A stretch of DNA of 64,000 nucleotides. Origin: Sulfurimicrobium sp031426915. Lineage in GTDB: Bacteria > Pseudomonadota > Gammaproteobacteria > Burkholderiales > Sulfuricellaceae. The translations under genes were made by a program, and so were the position numbers. The notes under the pieces are model-generated. The model saw nothing but the letters and a program-made list of their open reading frames with translations, had not been told where the DNA came from and ran no database searches. How positions within the stretch are numbered: the first letter of the stretch is position 1; each line of letters opens with the position of its first letter. This document shows positions 40,174-48,791 of the stretch, piece after piece. Location of the stretch: the NCBI GenBank assembly GCA_031426915.1, contig JASJPB010000043.1, positions 10,579 through 74,578 on the forward strand, written 5' to 3'.

Positions 40174-42212
40174 AGCTATCCCGACTTCAGACCCCAACTC
40201 CCAACCCCTCCCGGCCTCCCCTTGTCAGGGGAGGTGTCCTTGCGCGCCCCTCCCCTGAAGCGGGTCAAGCAGGCAATCCGCGTAGCGGATGCTCGCACAA
40301 GGGGAGGCCGGGAGGGGTTGGGCTGCTTGAACTTCTCGCCCCGGCCAAGACCGCCGCGATCGGCCGCGAGGCCATTCTGCACGGCGCGGACGCAGTCTAT
40401 ATCGGCGGGCCGTCGTTTGGCGCGCGCCACAACGCCGTCAACAGCGTCGGTGAGATCGCCGCGCTGGTGGAATTCGCGCACCGCTACCATGCGCGCATCT
40501 ATGTCACCCTCAACACCATCCTGCACGATGCCGAATTGGAAACCGCACGCCGCCTGATCCATGAATTCTACGCTGCCGGTGTCGATGCGCTGATCGTCCA
40601 GGATATGGGCCTGCTGGAACTGGACCTGCCGCCCATCGATCTGCACGCCTCGACCCAGTGCGACATCCGCACCCCGGAAAAGGCGCGTTTCCTGGCCGAT
40701 GCAGGGTTTTCGCAAATCGTGCTGGCGCGCGAACTGACGTTGGCGGAAATCGCCGCCGTGCGCGCGGCCGTGCCGGCGGATACCGTGATCGAACACTTCA
40801 TCCACGGTGCGCTATGCGTGGCTTTTTCCGGCCAGTGCTACATCAGCCACGCGCAAACCGGGCGTAGCGCGAACCGCGGCGACTGCTCCCAGGCCTGCCG
40901 CCTGCCCTATACCCTGCAGGACGGCGCGGGTCGTGTGGTGGCCTTCGACAAGCATTTGCTGTCGGTCAAGGACAACAACCAGAGCGACAACCTGCGCGCG
41001 CTGGTCGATGCCGGGGTGCAGAGCTTCAAGATCGAGGGGCGCTACAAGGAAGCCGCCTACGTCAAGAACATCACCGGCCACTACCGCCAACTGCTCGACG
41101 CGATCCTCGCCGAACGGCCGGATCTGGCGCCCGCCTCCAGCGGCCGTACCCAATTGCTGTTTACGCCCAATCCGGACAAGACCTTTCATCGCGGCGCGAC
41201 CGACTACTTCTCCAATGGCCGCAAGGCCGACATCGGCGCCTTCGATACCCCGGCTTTCGTCGGCGTCCCGCTCGGCACCGTGACGCGCATCGGCGCGGAC
41301 TGGTTCGAGCTGGAAGCGAACGAGCCGCTTGCCAACGGCGACGGGCTGACCTACCTGCACAAGCGAGAGGTGATCGGCATCCAGGCCAACCGCGCCGAGC
41401 GTGTGGGGAAAGGCGAACTCTGGCGCGTGTGGCCGAACGAGCCGATCAGTAGCCTGCCGGGCCTGAAAGCCGGCACGGCGCTGAGTCGCAACCGCGATCA
41501 TGTCTGGGATCAGGTGCTGACGAAGAAATCCGCAGAGCGCCGCATCGATGTGAGCGCACGCTTTGGCGACAGCGCCGACGTTTTCACCCTGGCGCTGCAG
41601 GACAGCGACGGCATCAGCGCGACAGCCAGTGTCATTTTCGACAAGCAGCCGGCACAGAACCCGGCAGAAGCCGAGGCCGCATTGCGCGAGCAGTTGGCCC
41701 GCTTCGGCAATACCCTTTTCGCGCTGCGGCAACTCGATATCGGCTGGAGCCAGCCCTGGTTCGTGCCGTCTTCCATTGCCAACAAACTGCGCCGCGACGC
41801 GGTCGAGCAGCTGGAAGCCGCGCGCCTCAAAGCCTACCAGCGCCCGGCGCGCAAATCCGAAGCGGAGCCGCCCGCCGTTTACCCGGAGGAAACGCTTTCC
41901 TACCTGGCCAACGTTTACAACCAGGCGGCGCGCGCGTTCTACGCCCGGCACGGCGTCAAGCTGATCGATGCCGCCTACGAGGCGCACGAGGAAGCGGGCG
42001 AGGTGTCGCTGATGATCACCAAGCACTGCCTGCGTTACTCCTTCAGCCTGTGCCCCAGACAGGCCAAGGGGATCACGGGCGTGCAGGGCCAGGTGCGCGC
42101 TGAGCCGATGATGCTGCTGAACGGGAAAGAGCGGCTGATGCTGACATTCGACTGCCAGGCGTGCGAGATGCATGTCATGGGCAAGATGAAAAAGCAGCTG
42201 TTGAAGCCATAA
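40170..42212 (+). CDS. rlhA: U32-family protein, RlhA-type 23S rRNA C2501 hydroxylation factor
   Basis: Closest to E. coli RlhA (YdcP), a U32 family protein required for hydroxylation of 23S rRNA C2501. Homology starts at about 40327 with LLELLAPAKTAAIGREAIL and runs through HASTQCDIRTPEKA, HGALCVAFSGQCYISHAQTG, RGDCSQACRLPY and the C-terminal FDCQACEMHVMGK. No good start codon lies in the homologous region; the frame is open back through the palindromic element. TTG 40170, overlapping the nadA stop, would give 680 residues with about 50 repeat-encoded residues; ATG 40017 inside nadA is less likely. The C-terminus is about 25 residues shorter than E. coli RlhA. Confidence 0.85.
   Translation: MKLSRLQTPTPNPSRPPLVRGGVLARPSPEAGQAGNPRSGCSHKGRPGGVGLLELLAPAKTAAIGREAILHGADAVYIGGPSFGARHNAVNSVGEIAALVEFAHRYHARIYVTLNTILHDAELETARRLIHEFYAAGVDALIVQDMGLLELDLPPIDLHASTQCDIRTPEKARFLADAGFSQIVLARELTLAEIAAVRAAVPADTVIEHFIHGALCVAFSGQCYISHAQTGRSANRGDCSQACRLPYTLQDGAGRVVAFDKHLLSVKDNNQSDNLRALVDAGVQSFKIEGRYKEAAYVKNITGHYRQLLDAILAERPDLAPASSGRTQLLFTPNPDKTFHRGATDYFSNGRKADIGAFDTPAFVGVPLGTVTRIGADWFELEANEPLANGDGLTYLHKREVIGIQANRAERVGKGELWRVWPNEPISSLPGLKAGTALSRNRDHVWDQVLTKKSAERRIDVSARFGDSADVFTLALQDSDGISATASVIFDKQPAQNPAEAEAALREQLARFGNTLFALRQLDIGWSQPWFVPSSIANKLRRDAVEQLEAARLKAYQRPARKSEAEPPAVYPEETLSYLANVYNQAARAFYARHGVKLIDAAYEAHEEAGEVSLMITKHCLRYSFSLCPRQAKGITGVQGQVRAEPMMLLNGKERLMLTFDCQACEMHVMGKMKKQLLKP
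40200..40322. repeat. composite palindromic repeat element (REP/BIME-like)
   Basis: A 25-base arm at 40200-40224 is a perfect inverse complement of 40298-40322. Inside it lie two further hairpins: TCAGGGGAGG (40225-40234) with CCTCCCCTGA (40249-40258), and ATCCGC (40276) with GCGGAT ending at 40290. The nested palindromes in a C/G-rich element between nadA and rlhA are typical of repetitive extragenic elements. It reads open in the rlhA frame. Confidence 0.85.
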
Positions 42213-42230
42213 ACCTAAAAATGCAATTCA

Positions 42231-42303
42231 AGCCACAGAGGTCACAGAGGTGAAGCGGGTTTCACCTTGTTTTTACTCTGTGAACTCTGTGTTCTCTGTG
42301 GCT
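42231..42303. repeat. CACAGAG-type inverted repeat element
   Basis: AGCCACAGAG (42231-42240) is the perfect inverse complement of CTCTGTGGCT (42294-42303). The left side also has a second CACAGAGG unit and the right side three CTCTGTG units, and the centre has GTGAAGCGGGTTTCAC. It lies in the 130-base gap between rlhA and the exported hydrolase. It resembles dispersed extragenic repeats. Confidence 0.7.
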
Positions 42304-42342
42304 ACTGAGTTCTCAAGGATGAAACCTGAAGGAGGAATAGCT

Positions 42343-43416
42343 GTGCGAATAGCAGACAACCGGAACCGAACACGGCGTTTATTTTCCACCTGCATGGGCC
42401 TGGCCCTGTGCGGTCTGTTAGCCGCGCCATTCGCCGCTCATGCCGGGCGCTTGCCCCTGCGGGCGGTGGATACGGCGGAAATCCCTGAAATCGTCATTTC
42501 GGCGGGGGATTCCGACCGCAAACCCTTGCCCTATTACCGCATCGCGCCCGACGTTTATTTTCTCTACGGCAATATAGCCGAGGTCGATGGCAGAAACCGC
42601 GGTTTCAACGGCAACGCCGGCTTCGTCGTGACTGGCGAGGGGGTAGTGGTGATCGACAGCCTGGGCACGCCCAGGCTGGGGCGCAGGCTGATCGCCACGG
42701 TGCGCAAGGTGACGGACAAGCCGATCAAATACCTGATCCTCACCCACAACCATCCCGACCATTCCTACGGCGCGGTGGCGTTCCGGCGCCTTCCCGGCAT
42801 CAAGATCGTCGGCCACGCGGGCACGCTGGACTACCTCAACTCGGACAATCTGCCGGCCTCGGTCGCCTTCCGCCGCCGCATCCTCGGCGCCGACATGAAA
42901 GGATTCAAGGGCGTGGAGCCCGACATCCTGGTGGGCGGCGAGACCTATAGCCACCACGACTTCACGCTGGGCGGCAAAACCTTCACCGTGTTCAATGCCG
43001 ACCACCACCATTCCTTCGGCGATCTCGTGGTGCACCAGGTGGAAGACCAGATCCTGTGGATTTCCGACCTCGCCTTCAACAATCGCTCCACTTTCATGGG
43101 CGATGGCCATTCAGGCGCCGCGCTGGAGGCAATGGACTGGATGCGCAAGACCTTCCCCGAAACCCGGCTGATGATCCCGGGCCACGGCAGCGCCCAGACA
43201 CCGCCGTTCCCTATGGTGGAAAAGACATACAGCTACATCAAGCGCCTGCGCGATGAAATGCGCGCCGCCGTGGAGTCCGGGCAGGACCTGGAAAGCGCGG
43301 TGCGCCTGTCCGATTTTGCGGACTGGCACGCAATACCGCTCTACCATGAGAACCACAAGAAAAATGCAAATTTCATCTACCGCGAGATGGAACAGGAAGT
43401 TTTTTTCGGCAAGTAA
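42343..43416 (+). CDS. exported metallo-beta-lactamase-fold hydrolase
   Basis: Probable periplasmic zinc hydrolase. GTG 42343 is preceded by GGAGGA with 6-base spacing and gives 357 residues with a signal peptide (RRLFSTCMGLALCGLLAAPFAAHA). The metal site HNHPDH lies at about residues 135-140; further ligands are in the HHHSFGDL and PGHGSAQTPPF regions. The fold and export resemble the SoxH-like and quinoprotein-associated zinc metallohydrolase groups, but no sox or quinoprotein genes are nearby. Substrate unknown. Upstream ATGs at 42250 and 42319 are in frame, the first inside the repeat element. Confidence 0.8.
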   Translation: MRIADNRNRTRRLFSTCMGLALCGLLAAPFAAHAGRLPLRAVDTAEIPEIVISAGDSDRKPLPYYRIAPDVYFLYGNIAEVDGRNRGFNGNAGFVVTGEGVVVIDSLGTPRLGRRLIATVRKVTDKPIKYLILTHNHPDHSYGAVAFRRLPGIKIVGHAGTLDYLNSDNLPASVAFRRRILGADMKGFKGVEPDILVGGETYSHHDFTLGGKTFTVFNADHHHSFGDLVVHQVEDQILWISDLAFNNRSTFMGDGHSGAALEAMDWMRKTFPETRLMIPGHGSAQTPPFPMVEKTYSYIKRLRDEMRAAVESGQDLESAVRLSDFADWHAIPLYHENHKKNANFIYREMEQEVFFGK

Positions 43417-43585
43417 TGCCGTTCTAAGTTGCGGCGGAGCCACAAGTTTGTGGGTTGGCTCAGCCAAGTGCGATAATCCATGTGCACAAATTATCGGTCA
43501 AACACGTGTTACACATAGCCTATTACGAAGCTGATGTTGCTGCCTGAGGTAGGCTGGAAAAAATGGAGTCCAACGTTTCTGTAAA

Positions 43586-43681
43586 ATGACGAAACGGAGG
43601 ACGAAGATGGAACGATTACCAAAAGGGGTTTACAGCCCTGAATTTCGAGAGCAGGCAGTGCGTCTGCATGGCACCGATCAG
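43586..43681 (+). pseudogene. IS3-family transposase orfA, 5' fragment
   Basis: Begins MTKRRTKMERLPKGVYSPEF and continues REQAVRLHGTD, the N-terminal helix-turn-helix region of an IS3-type OrfA. It starts 10 bases inside the left inverted repeat. After about 30 residues the homology stops and the frame runs into unrelated sequence that is antisense to the end of the phn cluster. The remainder of orfA and the orfA/orfB junction are missing. The right boundary is approximate. Confidence 0.75.
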
Positions 43682-43682
43682 C

Positions 43683-43855
43683 CTACCGTACAACACCGTC
43701 GTCTGACTCGTTGTCCTCGTCATGGCTCCTTTTTCGCATTTCTCTTTCGGCCTTGGCGCGGTGCTGCTCTGATGCGATCATGAGTTCGAGTTCTGCGATA
43801 TGCTTTTGGCGAACGCTTTGACCGCCGGCCGTTTGTCTGCCAACCACTCTGTCAT
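43683..43855 (-). pseudogene. unrecognised short coding remnant coupled to phnP
   Basis: An ATG at 43855 overlaps the phnP stop codon as ATGA, the same coupling used inside the phn operon. The frame begins MTEWLADKRPAVKAFAKS but stops after 25 codons. The adjacent frame then stays open as HIAELELMIASEQHRAKAERE... to a TAG at 43683-43685, ending in an acidic DEDNESDDG stretch. Together they look like one small helical protein of about 55 residues split by a frameshift. I recognise neither part. The IS3 fragment lies directly beyond. Confidence 0.35.
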
Positions 43856-44619
43856 GGCTTGGCGATTGGCGTGATGACTTCGCCATCTCTGGCAACTGCG
43901 ACGCAAGAAGGTAAATCTTGGTGGTTTTTTAGCAACCAGGCATCCAGTTCATGGCTGATATGAGTTAACCAGACCTTGGCAGGCACGAGCGTTCCGGCAA
44001 TATCTAGGGCGCGAGTCAAGTCATTGTGGTTGCGAGGTGAATCGCCTAACGGTGGAAGTGTACAGTCCACTGCCGCCAATTCAGGCTTCCACCCCTTTAA
44101 AAATAGTTTCGTTTGAGGTGGCAAGCCAACGGTATCGGTCAAATAGGCAAAGCGTTGGCCGGCCGTGTCCTCGATCGCATAGCCAAAAGTCACCTTGGAG
44201 TGAATAAGAGGCAGTGGCGTGAGCATCAGATCGCCAATCTTGATCGGAGAAAACTTGGAGAGCCGACGAAATTCAAGAAGCCCGTGGTTCTTATAAAGGT
44301 CAGCACAACCTGCCGAATCAGGTGGCCCGTAGACAGGGATACATTCGCCGATTCCCCAACGCAGATGAAACAGCCCCTGAACGTGATCTGGATGAAAATG
44401 CGTCAGTACAATGGCAGTCAGGCTGCCAGGCGGAAATCGCTCGGTGAGATCTGACAGGCCGGCATCGATCAGAATGCGAGTCTCACCCGCTTCCACCAAA
44501 GCCGTGCATGGGCGTCGACGGAAATTAGTAACTGCTCGTGCCTGCATACAAGCCGGACAATTACAGCCATAGAGCGGCACGCCGCCTGCATCACCAGTGC
44601 CGAGAAACGTCACGCGCAT
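43852..44619 (-). CDS. phnP: phosphoribosyl 1,2-cyclic phosphate phosphodiesterase
   Basis: Metallo-beta-lactamase-fold enzyme that opens the cyclic phosphate made by C-P lyase, giving ribose 1,5-bisphosphate. From ATG 44619 the product has 255 residues, with the structural zinc cysteines GCNCPAC (Cys19, 21, 24), the active-site THFHPDH at 73-79, and NHSK-like IHSKVTFGYAIED as in E. coli PhnP. It starts one base after the phnN stop. Last recognisable gene of the operon. Confidence 0.95.
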   Translation of the reverse strand: MRVTFLGTGDAGGVPLYGCNCPACMQARAVTNFRRRPCTALVEAGETRILIDAGLSDLTERFPPGSLTAIVLTHFHPDHVQGLFHLRWGIGECIPVYGPPDSAGCADLYKNHGLLEFRRLSKFSPIKIGDLMLTPLPLIHSKVTFGYAIEDTAGQRFAYLTDTVGLPPQTKLFLKGWKPELAAVDCTLPPLGDSPRNHNDLTRALDIAGTLVPAKVWLTHISHELDAWLLKNHQDLPSCVAVARDGEVITPIAKP

Positions 44620-44620
44620 G

Positions 44621-45193
44621 TTAGGCAAATGCTCGCTCGGAAGTATCGGCGACTGATAACAATTCCACAAAGCGCTCGCCGGCCTCGCGTAATTCGCCGT
44701 CATTCAGGATAGTTTCCACGTGGCCGTCGGGATGCATAAACAGCCGCGCACGCGTCAGCCTTCCTGCGATCTGCTCTTCCGTTTCCCGGCCGCGAGCGTG
44801 CAGTCTTGCGGCAAGAACTTCGGGCGAAACGGTGACCAGAACCGCCGTCAAGGCCGGGTAGCGGCGCCTGGCTTCTGGCAGATACTCTCGGGAGCCGTTC
44901 ATCACCACGTTGCAACCTTTTGCCAGCCAGAGATTGATTTCCCGGCCGATGCCATAGCGCAACCCATGGCTACCCCAGTGCATGGCGAAGAGACCGGTAT
45001 TGAGGCGGGCATCGAATTCGTCCTCTGTCAGAGCGACGTGATTCTCCCCGTGAAGTTCCACCGGCCGAGTAATGTAGCGGTGGGCGAAGACCACACCAGG
45101 GTCAGCTGCAAGACGTTCCCGCCCATAACGCATCAGGCTGTCCTTGCCGCTGCCGGAAGGGCCGATGACGTAGAAGAGTTTTCCCTCAGCCAT
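44621..45193 (-). CDS. phnN: ribose 1,5-bisphosphate phosphokinase
   Basis: Makes PRPP from ribose 1,5-bisphosphate and ATP, returning phosphonate-derived phosphate to central metabolism. The 190-residue product (ATG 45193) resembles guanylate kinases: Walker A GPSGSGKDS at the N-terminus, HRYITRPVE, and NGSREYLPEARRRYP. It starts 8 bases before the phnM stop, so the two overlap. E. coli PhnN is 185 residues. Confidence 0.94.
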   Translation of the reverse strand: MAEGKLFYVIGPSGSGKDSLMRYGRERLAADPGVVFAHRYITRPVELHGENHVALTEDEFDARLNTGLFAMHWGSHGLRYGIGREINLWLAKGCNVVMNGSREYLPEARRRYPALTAVLVTVSPEVLAARLHARGRETEEQIAGRLTRARLFMHPDGHVETILNDGELREAGERFVELLSVADTSERAFA

Positions 45194-46340
45194 GATCGAA
45201 ACGTGCCTCAAATACAAGTTTCCCAGCAGAGAAGACGCTGCTCGCCTGCACCAGTCCGTTGACGTGTGCGACTGACACGAGATCGGCCCGCTTACCGACT
45301 GCAATCTCGCCTCGATCGGTAAGTCCCGCGGCGCACGCCGGGTTGATACTAACCAGACGTACCGCATCGGCGAGGCTGATCCCCGCTAGCTCAGGCAAGC
45401 GAAATACAGCCACGATCAAGGCGGCTGGGTGATAGTCGGCGCATAAACAGTCGGCGACGCCAGCCATGACGGCATCTAGCGCCTTTACCGCACCGGACTG
45501 GCTCTTGCCGCGCAGAATATTGGGAGCGCCGAACACCGTGCTCATGCCTCTACTGCGTGCGGCGCGAGCAGATTCGAGATTGATTGGGAATTCAGAGATG
45601 CCTACGCCCAAGCTATGCAGTGTCTCGACCTTCTCCGGCGTATCGTCGTCGTGACTGGCAACATGGATGCCTTTTTTCCTTGCAGCTTCGATCAGCAGGC
45701 GGATACGCGTCATCGCACCATCGGCCTGAGCCAGCTTGTTCTCGACCAGCGTATCGAGTTCAGCCTCCGATTTTTTGTAGGATCGCGCCAGATAATCGCG
45801 GTAGGCCGCGATGTCCTTGAACTGCCCCTGACCGGGTGAGTGGTCCATCACGGAGAGCAAATGCATCTCGTCAGCGGCCATCAATTCGAGCAGCACTTCC
45901 GGCGCCGTCGGATCGGTGACCTCGTAACGACAATGCACCCGGTTATCCACCAGCCCATGCGGATTCCAGGCATGGACAGCCCGGGCAACCGAGGCGGCAA
46001 AGGCATTGTTGCGCACGCCAAGCTCTTCGTTGGCGAAGGACAGTGCGTGAAAAACCGTTGTCACACCAGCAGCGGCATTGCGCTTGTCTGCTTGGGCACA
46101 GGCAAAATCAAGTGGAAAATGCACATTCGGGCGTGGTTCGACTTCTTTCTCAAGCGCATCGCAATGCAGGTCGATCATGCCGGGGATCAGCGTCTTGCCG
46201 CGCAAGTCGATGGCTTGTACTCCGTTGCCGGACTCGGGGTTGATCGCGGCGATCATGCCGTCTTCGATCAACAATGCGGCGTTCTCGAGTACGGCATCGC
46301 GGAGTACCACGCGGGCGCCAGTCAGATAAAGCTTGTTCAT
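45186..46340 (-). CDS. phnM: alpha-D-ribose 1-methylphosphonate 5-triphosphate diphosphatase
   Basis: Amidohydrolase-fold enzyme that removes pyrophosphate from the phosphonate-ribose triphosphate before C-P cleavage. The 384-residue product has the N-terminal metal motif IDLHCDALEKEVEPRP, SVMDHSPGQGQF, ASHDDDTPE and CADYHPAALI, all as in E. coli PhnM. Its ATG overlaps the phnL stop by four bases. Confidence 0.96.
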   Translation of the reverse strand: MNKLYLTGARVVLRDAVLENAALLIEDGMIAAINPESGNGVQAIDLRGKTLIPGMIDLHCDALEKEVEPRPNVHFPLDFACAQADKRNAAAGVTTVFHALSFANEELGVRNNAFAASVARAVHAWNPHGLVDNRVHCRYEVTDPTAPEVLLELMAADEMHLLSVMDHSPGQGQFKDIAAYRDYLARSYKKSEAELDTLVENKLAQADGAMTRIRLLIEAARKKGIHVASHDDDTPEKVETLHSLGVGISEFPINLESARAARSRGMSTVFGAPNILRGKSQSGAVKALDAVMAGVADCLCADYHPAALIVAVFRLPELAGISLADAVRLVSINPACAAGLTDRGEIAVGKRADLVSVAHVNGLVQASSVFSAGKLVFEARFDHG

Positions 46341-47059
46341 GCGATCTCCTTGAGGATTTCATCGACGGCAGGCGGCGGCGCTAGTTCGACGACCTGATTG
46401 GCCAGCCGGCGGGTCGTTTCTGGGTGGTGAAAAATGGCGAGCATAGCCGTTCCTTCGGACTTCAAAGCTTCGATAAGGCCAATCACGCATTCGGCGGTTT
46501 TAGGGTCGAGGCTGGCGGTCGGTTCGTCGAGCAGCAGCAAACGGGGCTTTGCGATAAAGCCGCGCGCCAGGTTGACTCGCTGGCGTTCACCGCCGGAAAA
46601 TGTTGCCGGTGAAACGCTCCACAGACGCTCCGGCAGGTTCATGGCCGAAAGCAACTCGGCAGCGCGTTGTCTTGCCTCATTGCGCACGGCGCCAAGGCTG
46701 AACAGCGGTTGTGCCACGACATCGAGTGTCGACTGACGGGGAAGGCAATGCAGAAACTGGGTGACGAAGCCGATCTCACGGCGCCGAAGTTCCAGTATCT
46801 GGTGCTCACTAGCCAAGGCCAGATCCAGTTCATGTCCCAGTGCATTACGATAGAGAATGCGACCTGCACTCGGCAAATAGCTGCGGTAGATGCCCTTTAG
46901 CACAGAGGATTTTCCGGCACCGGTCGGGCCGACCAGTGCCGTCAATTCGCCAGAGCGCACCGTAAAGTTGACATTATGCGAGGATGGGATCAGTTTGTTC
47001 TGCTCATGCAACTGGAAATGCTTGCCGTAGCTTTCGACCTGAAGAATGGGGGGAAGCAT
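46337..47059 (-). CDS. phnL: C-P lyase system ATP-binding protein PhnL
   Basis: ABC-type ATPase that associates with the C-P lyase core; it is not a transporter component. The 240-residue product has Walker A GPTGAGKSS, signature FSGGERQRVN and Walker B RLLLLDEPTASLD. It works with PhnGHI in forming the phosphonate-ribose triphosphate from ATP. It lies 11 bases after phnK, preceded by AGGAGGACGAC, a strong Shine-Dalgarno. Confidence 0.95.
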   Translation of the reverse strand: MLPPILQVESYGKHFQLHEQNKLIPSSHNVNFTVRSGELTALVGPTGAGKSSVLKGIYRSYLPSAGRILYRNALGHELDLALASEHQILELRRREIGFVTQFLHCLPRQSTLDVVAQPLFSLGAVRNEARQRAAELLSAMNLPERLWSVSPATFSGGERQRVNLARGFIAKPRLLLLDEPTASLDPKTAECVIGLIEALKSEGTAMLAIFHHPETTRRLANQVVELAPPPAVDEILKEIA

Positions 47060-47070
47060 GTCGTCCTCCT

Positions 47071-47901
47071 TTAAAGGGCAGAAGCCACCAGCCGCTGTGT
47101 ATAAGCGTGCTGGGGGTCTTCCAGGATTTGATCGGTTAGTCCCGATTCGATGACGCGGCCATATTTCATGACGATAGCGCGCCCGGTCAGCAGGCGAATG
47201 ACGCCGAGGTCGTGGGTGACGACAACCATGGCGGTCTTTAACTCCTGCTGGATTTCCAGGATCAGGTCGAGAATGCGCGCCTGCACCGAGAGGTCTAGTC
47301 CGGTGGTCACTTCGTCAAGGAACAGCAGCGGTGGCTGGGTAGCCAGCGCCTTGGCTATCTGCACGCGCTGCTGCATGCCGCCGGAGAAGTTCTTCGGCAA
47401 ATCATCGACCCGGGAAAGCAGCACCTCGGTGCGCGCCAGCAGCGCCTTGGCTCGTTCGCGGATGGCGCCGTAGTCCATCAGATCGCTCATCAGCAACCGC
47501 TCGGCAATGTTGCCGCCGGCGGTAATGTTGAAATTCAGGCCCAGATTCGGATTCTGATAGACCATGCCGAAGCGGTGGTTGCGCAGCCAGCGCTGCTGGG
47601 CGGCATTGAGCGAGAACAGGTCGTGCTGCTTGTCGCGATCATAGAAAACCGCTTCCCCGCCAGAAGGCGCCTGGTCGAAATAAAGGTTCTTCACCACCGT
47701 CGACTTTCCGCTGCCTGATTCACCCATGACGCCCAGAATTTCCCCTTCGAAAAGGTCGAAGGAAACATCGTGGATGGCGACGATGCTGCCGCAGTAAGGG
47801 CAAAGATTGGTATCCGCTTCCGGGCCCGTTGATTCGATGCATTGTGGGCAGCCTGGACCATAGATCTTGCTCAAATTGCGGACTTCGAGAATCTTGTTCA
47901 T
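47071..47901 (-). CDS. phnK: C-P lyase system ATP-binding protein PhnK with a four-cysteine insertion
   Basis: ABC-type ATPase that docks on the PhnGHIJ core. The 276-residue product has Walker A GESGSGKS (60-67), signature FSGGMQQRVQ and Walker B LLFLDEVTTGLDLS, where the usual DEPT is DEVT. Between the first strand and the Walker A it has an insertion with Cys18, Cys21, Cys34 and Cys37 (CPQC...CPYC), absent from E. coli PhnK, which could bind zinc or an iron-sulfur cluster. It overlaps phnJ by four bases. PhnK assignment itself is secure from order and similarity. Confidence 0.94.
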   Translation of the reverse strand: MNKILEVRNLSKIYGPGCPQCIESTGPEADTNLCPYCGSIVAIHDVSFDLFEGEILGVMGESGSGKSTVVKNLYFDQAPSGGEAVFYDRDKQHDLFSLNAAQQRWLRNHRFGMVYQNPNLGLNFNITAGGNIAERLLMSDLMDYGAIRERAKALLARTEVLLSRVDDLPKNFSGGMQQRVQIAKALATQPPLLFLDEVTTGLDLSVQARILDLILEIQQELKTAMVVVTHDLGVIRLLTGRAIVMKYGRVIESGLTDQILEDPQHAYTQRLVASAL

Positions 47902-48791
47902 GCCGTTTCTCCCTGAACTGTTCCCTCGGTTTCTTCAACGTGCATGAGTTGCTCGTCGCACCAGTCACTGTCCGAACATTGATAGGCTTTGTTGCCGGAA
48001 TCGCTGACGAATTCGTCGAGGAAAGAATTCATGCATCCGCAACGGGCGCATGCGCGACGTTTCCGCAAAGCATCGCGGAAGTCTTCGACACGGAAGGGTA
48101 CGTCAGAAAAGGCCAGCGGCTCCGCCCTTGTATGTGGCGGTACGGCGTAAATCTTCTTCTCGCGCCCGGCACCGAACAGGATCAGCGCAGCCGACTCGTT
48201 GAGTTTCGGTACGTCCCAACGCGGAATAGGTGAAGGGTCGATGACGTAGTGGCCATTGATGCGTGTGGGATAGCGGTGCGAAATGGTAATCTCGTCGAAC
48301 TTGACGATATCCTCGTAGAGCTTGACCAGCAGGCGCGAGTAGTCTGCCTCGCCGTGCATGGTCTTGCGCTTGTCTTCGGAAGGCTCGACGACCACCAGCG
48401 GGTCGGGGTAAGGCACTTGCAGGACAATGATCTGCTGGGCCGTCAGCGGCAGTTCCGGGATGCGGTGGCGAGACTGGATGAGAGTGCTCTCGGCGGTTTT
48501 TGTGGTCGTCGAGATGCCGGGGCAGGTCATCTCGATGAACTGGCGCAGATTGACCGCGTTCACCGAATCGTCTGAGCCCTGGTCGATGACCTTGAGTGCC
48601 TCATCGGGGCCGATCAGCGACAGGGTCAATTGCAGGCCGCCGGTGCCAAAACCGCGCCCCATAGGCATTTCGCGCGAAGCGTAGGGTACCTGGTAACCAG
48701 GGATGGCGATGGCCTTGAGAATGGCGCGGCGCACTTCCTTCTTGGCATATTCGTCGAGGAAGCCGAAGTTGTAGGCATTTGTGGCGCTCAT
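47898..48791 (-). CDS. phnJ: alpha-D-ribose 1-methylphosphonate 5-phosphate C-P lyase (radical SAM)
   Basis: Catalytic subunit that cleaves the carbon-phosphorus bond with a 4Fe-4S cluster, SAM and a cysteine radical. The 297-residue product has the required cysteines at 248, 251, 272 and 278 (CARC...CSDSDWC), corresponding to E. coli Cys241, 244, 266 and the thiyl Cys272. An additional Cys253 is present. ATG 48791 overlaps the phnI stop as ATGA. Confidence 0.97.
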   Translation of the reverse strand: MSATNAYNFGFLDEYAKKEVRRAILKAIAIPGYQVPYASREMPMGRGFGTGGLQLTLSLIGPDEALKVIDQGSDDSVNAVNLRQFIEMTCPGISTTTKTAESTLIQSRHRIPELPLTAQQIIVLQVPYPDPLVVVEPSEDKRKTMHGEADYSRLLVKLYEDIVKFDEITISHRYPTRINGHYVIDPSPIPRWDVPKLNESAALILFGAGREKKIYAVPPHTRAEPLAFSDVPFRVEDFRDALRKRRACARCGCMNSFLDEFVSDSGNKAYQCSDSDWCDEQLMHVEETEGTVQGETA

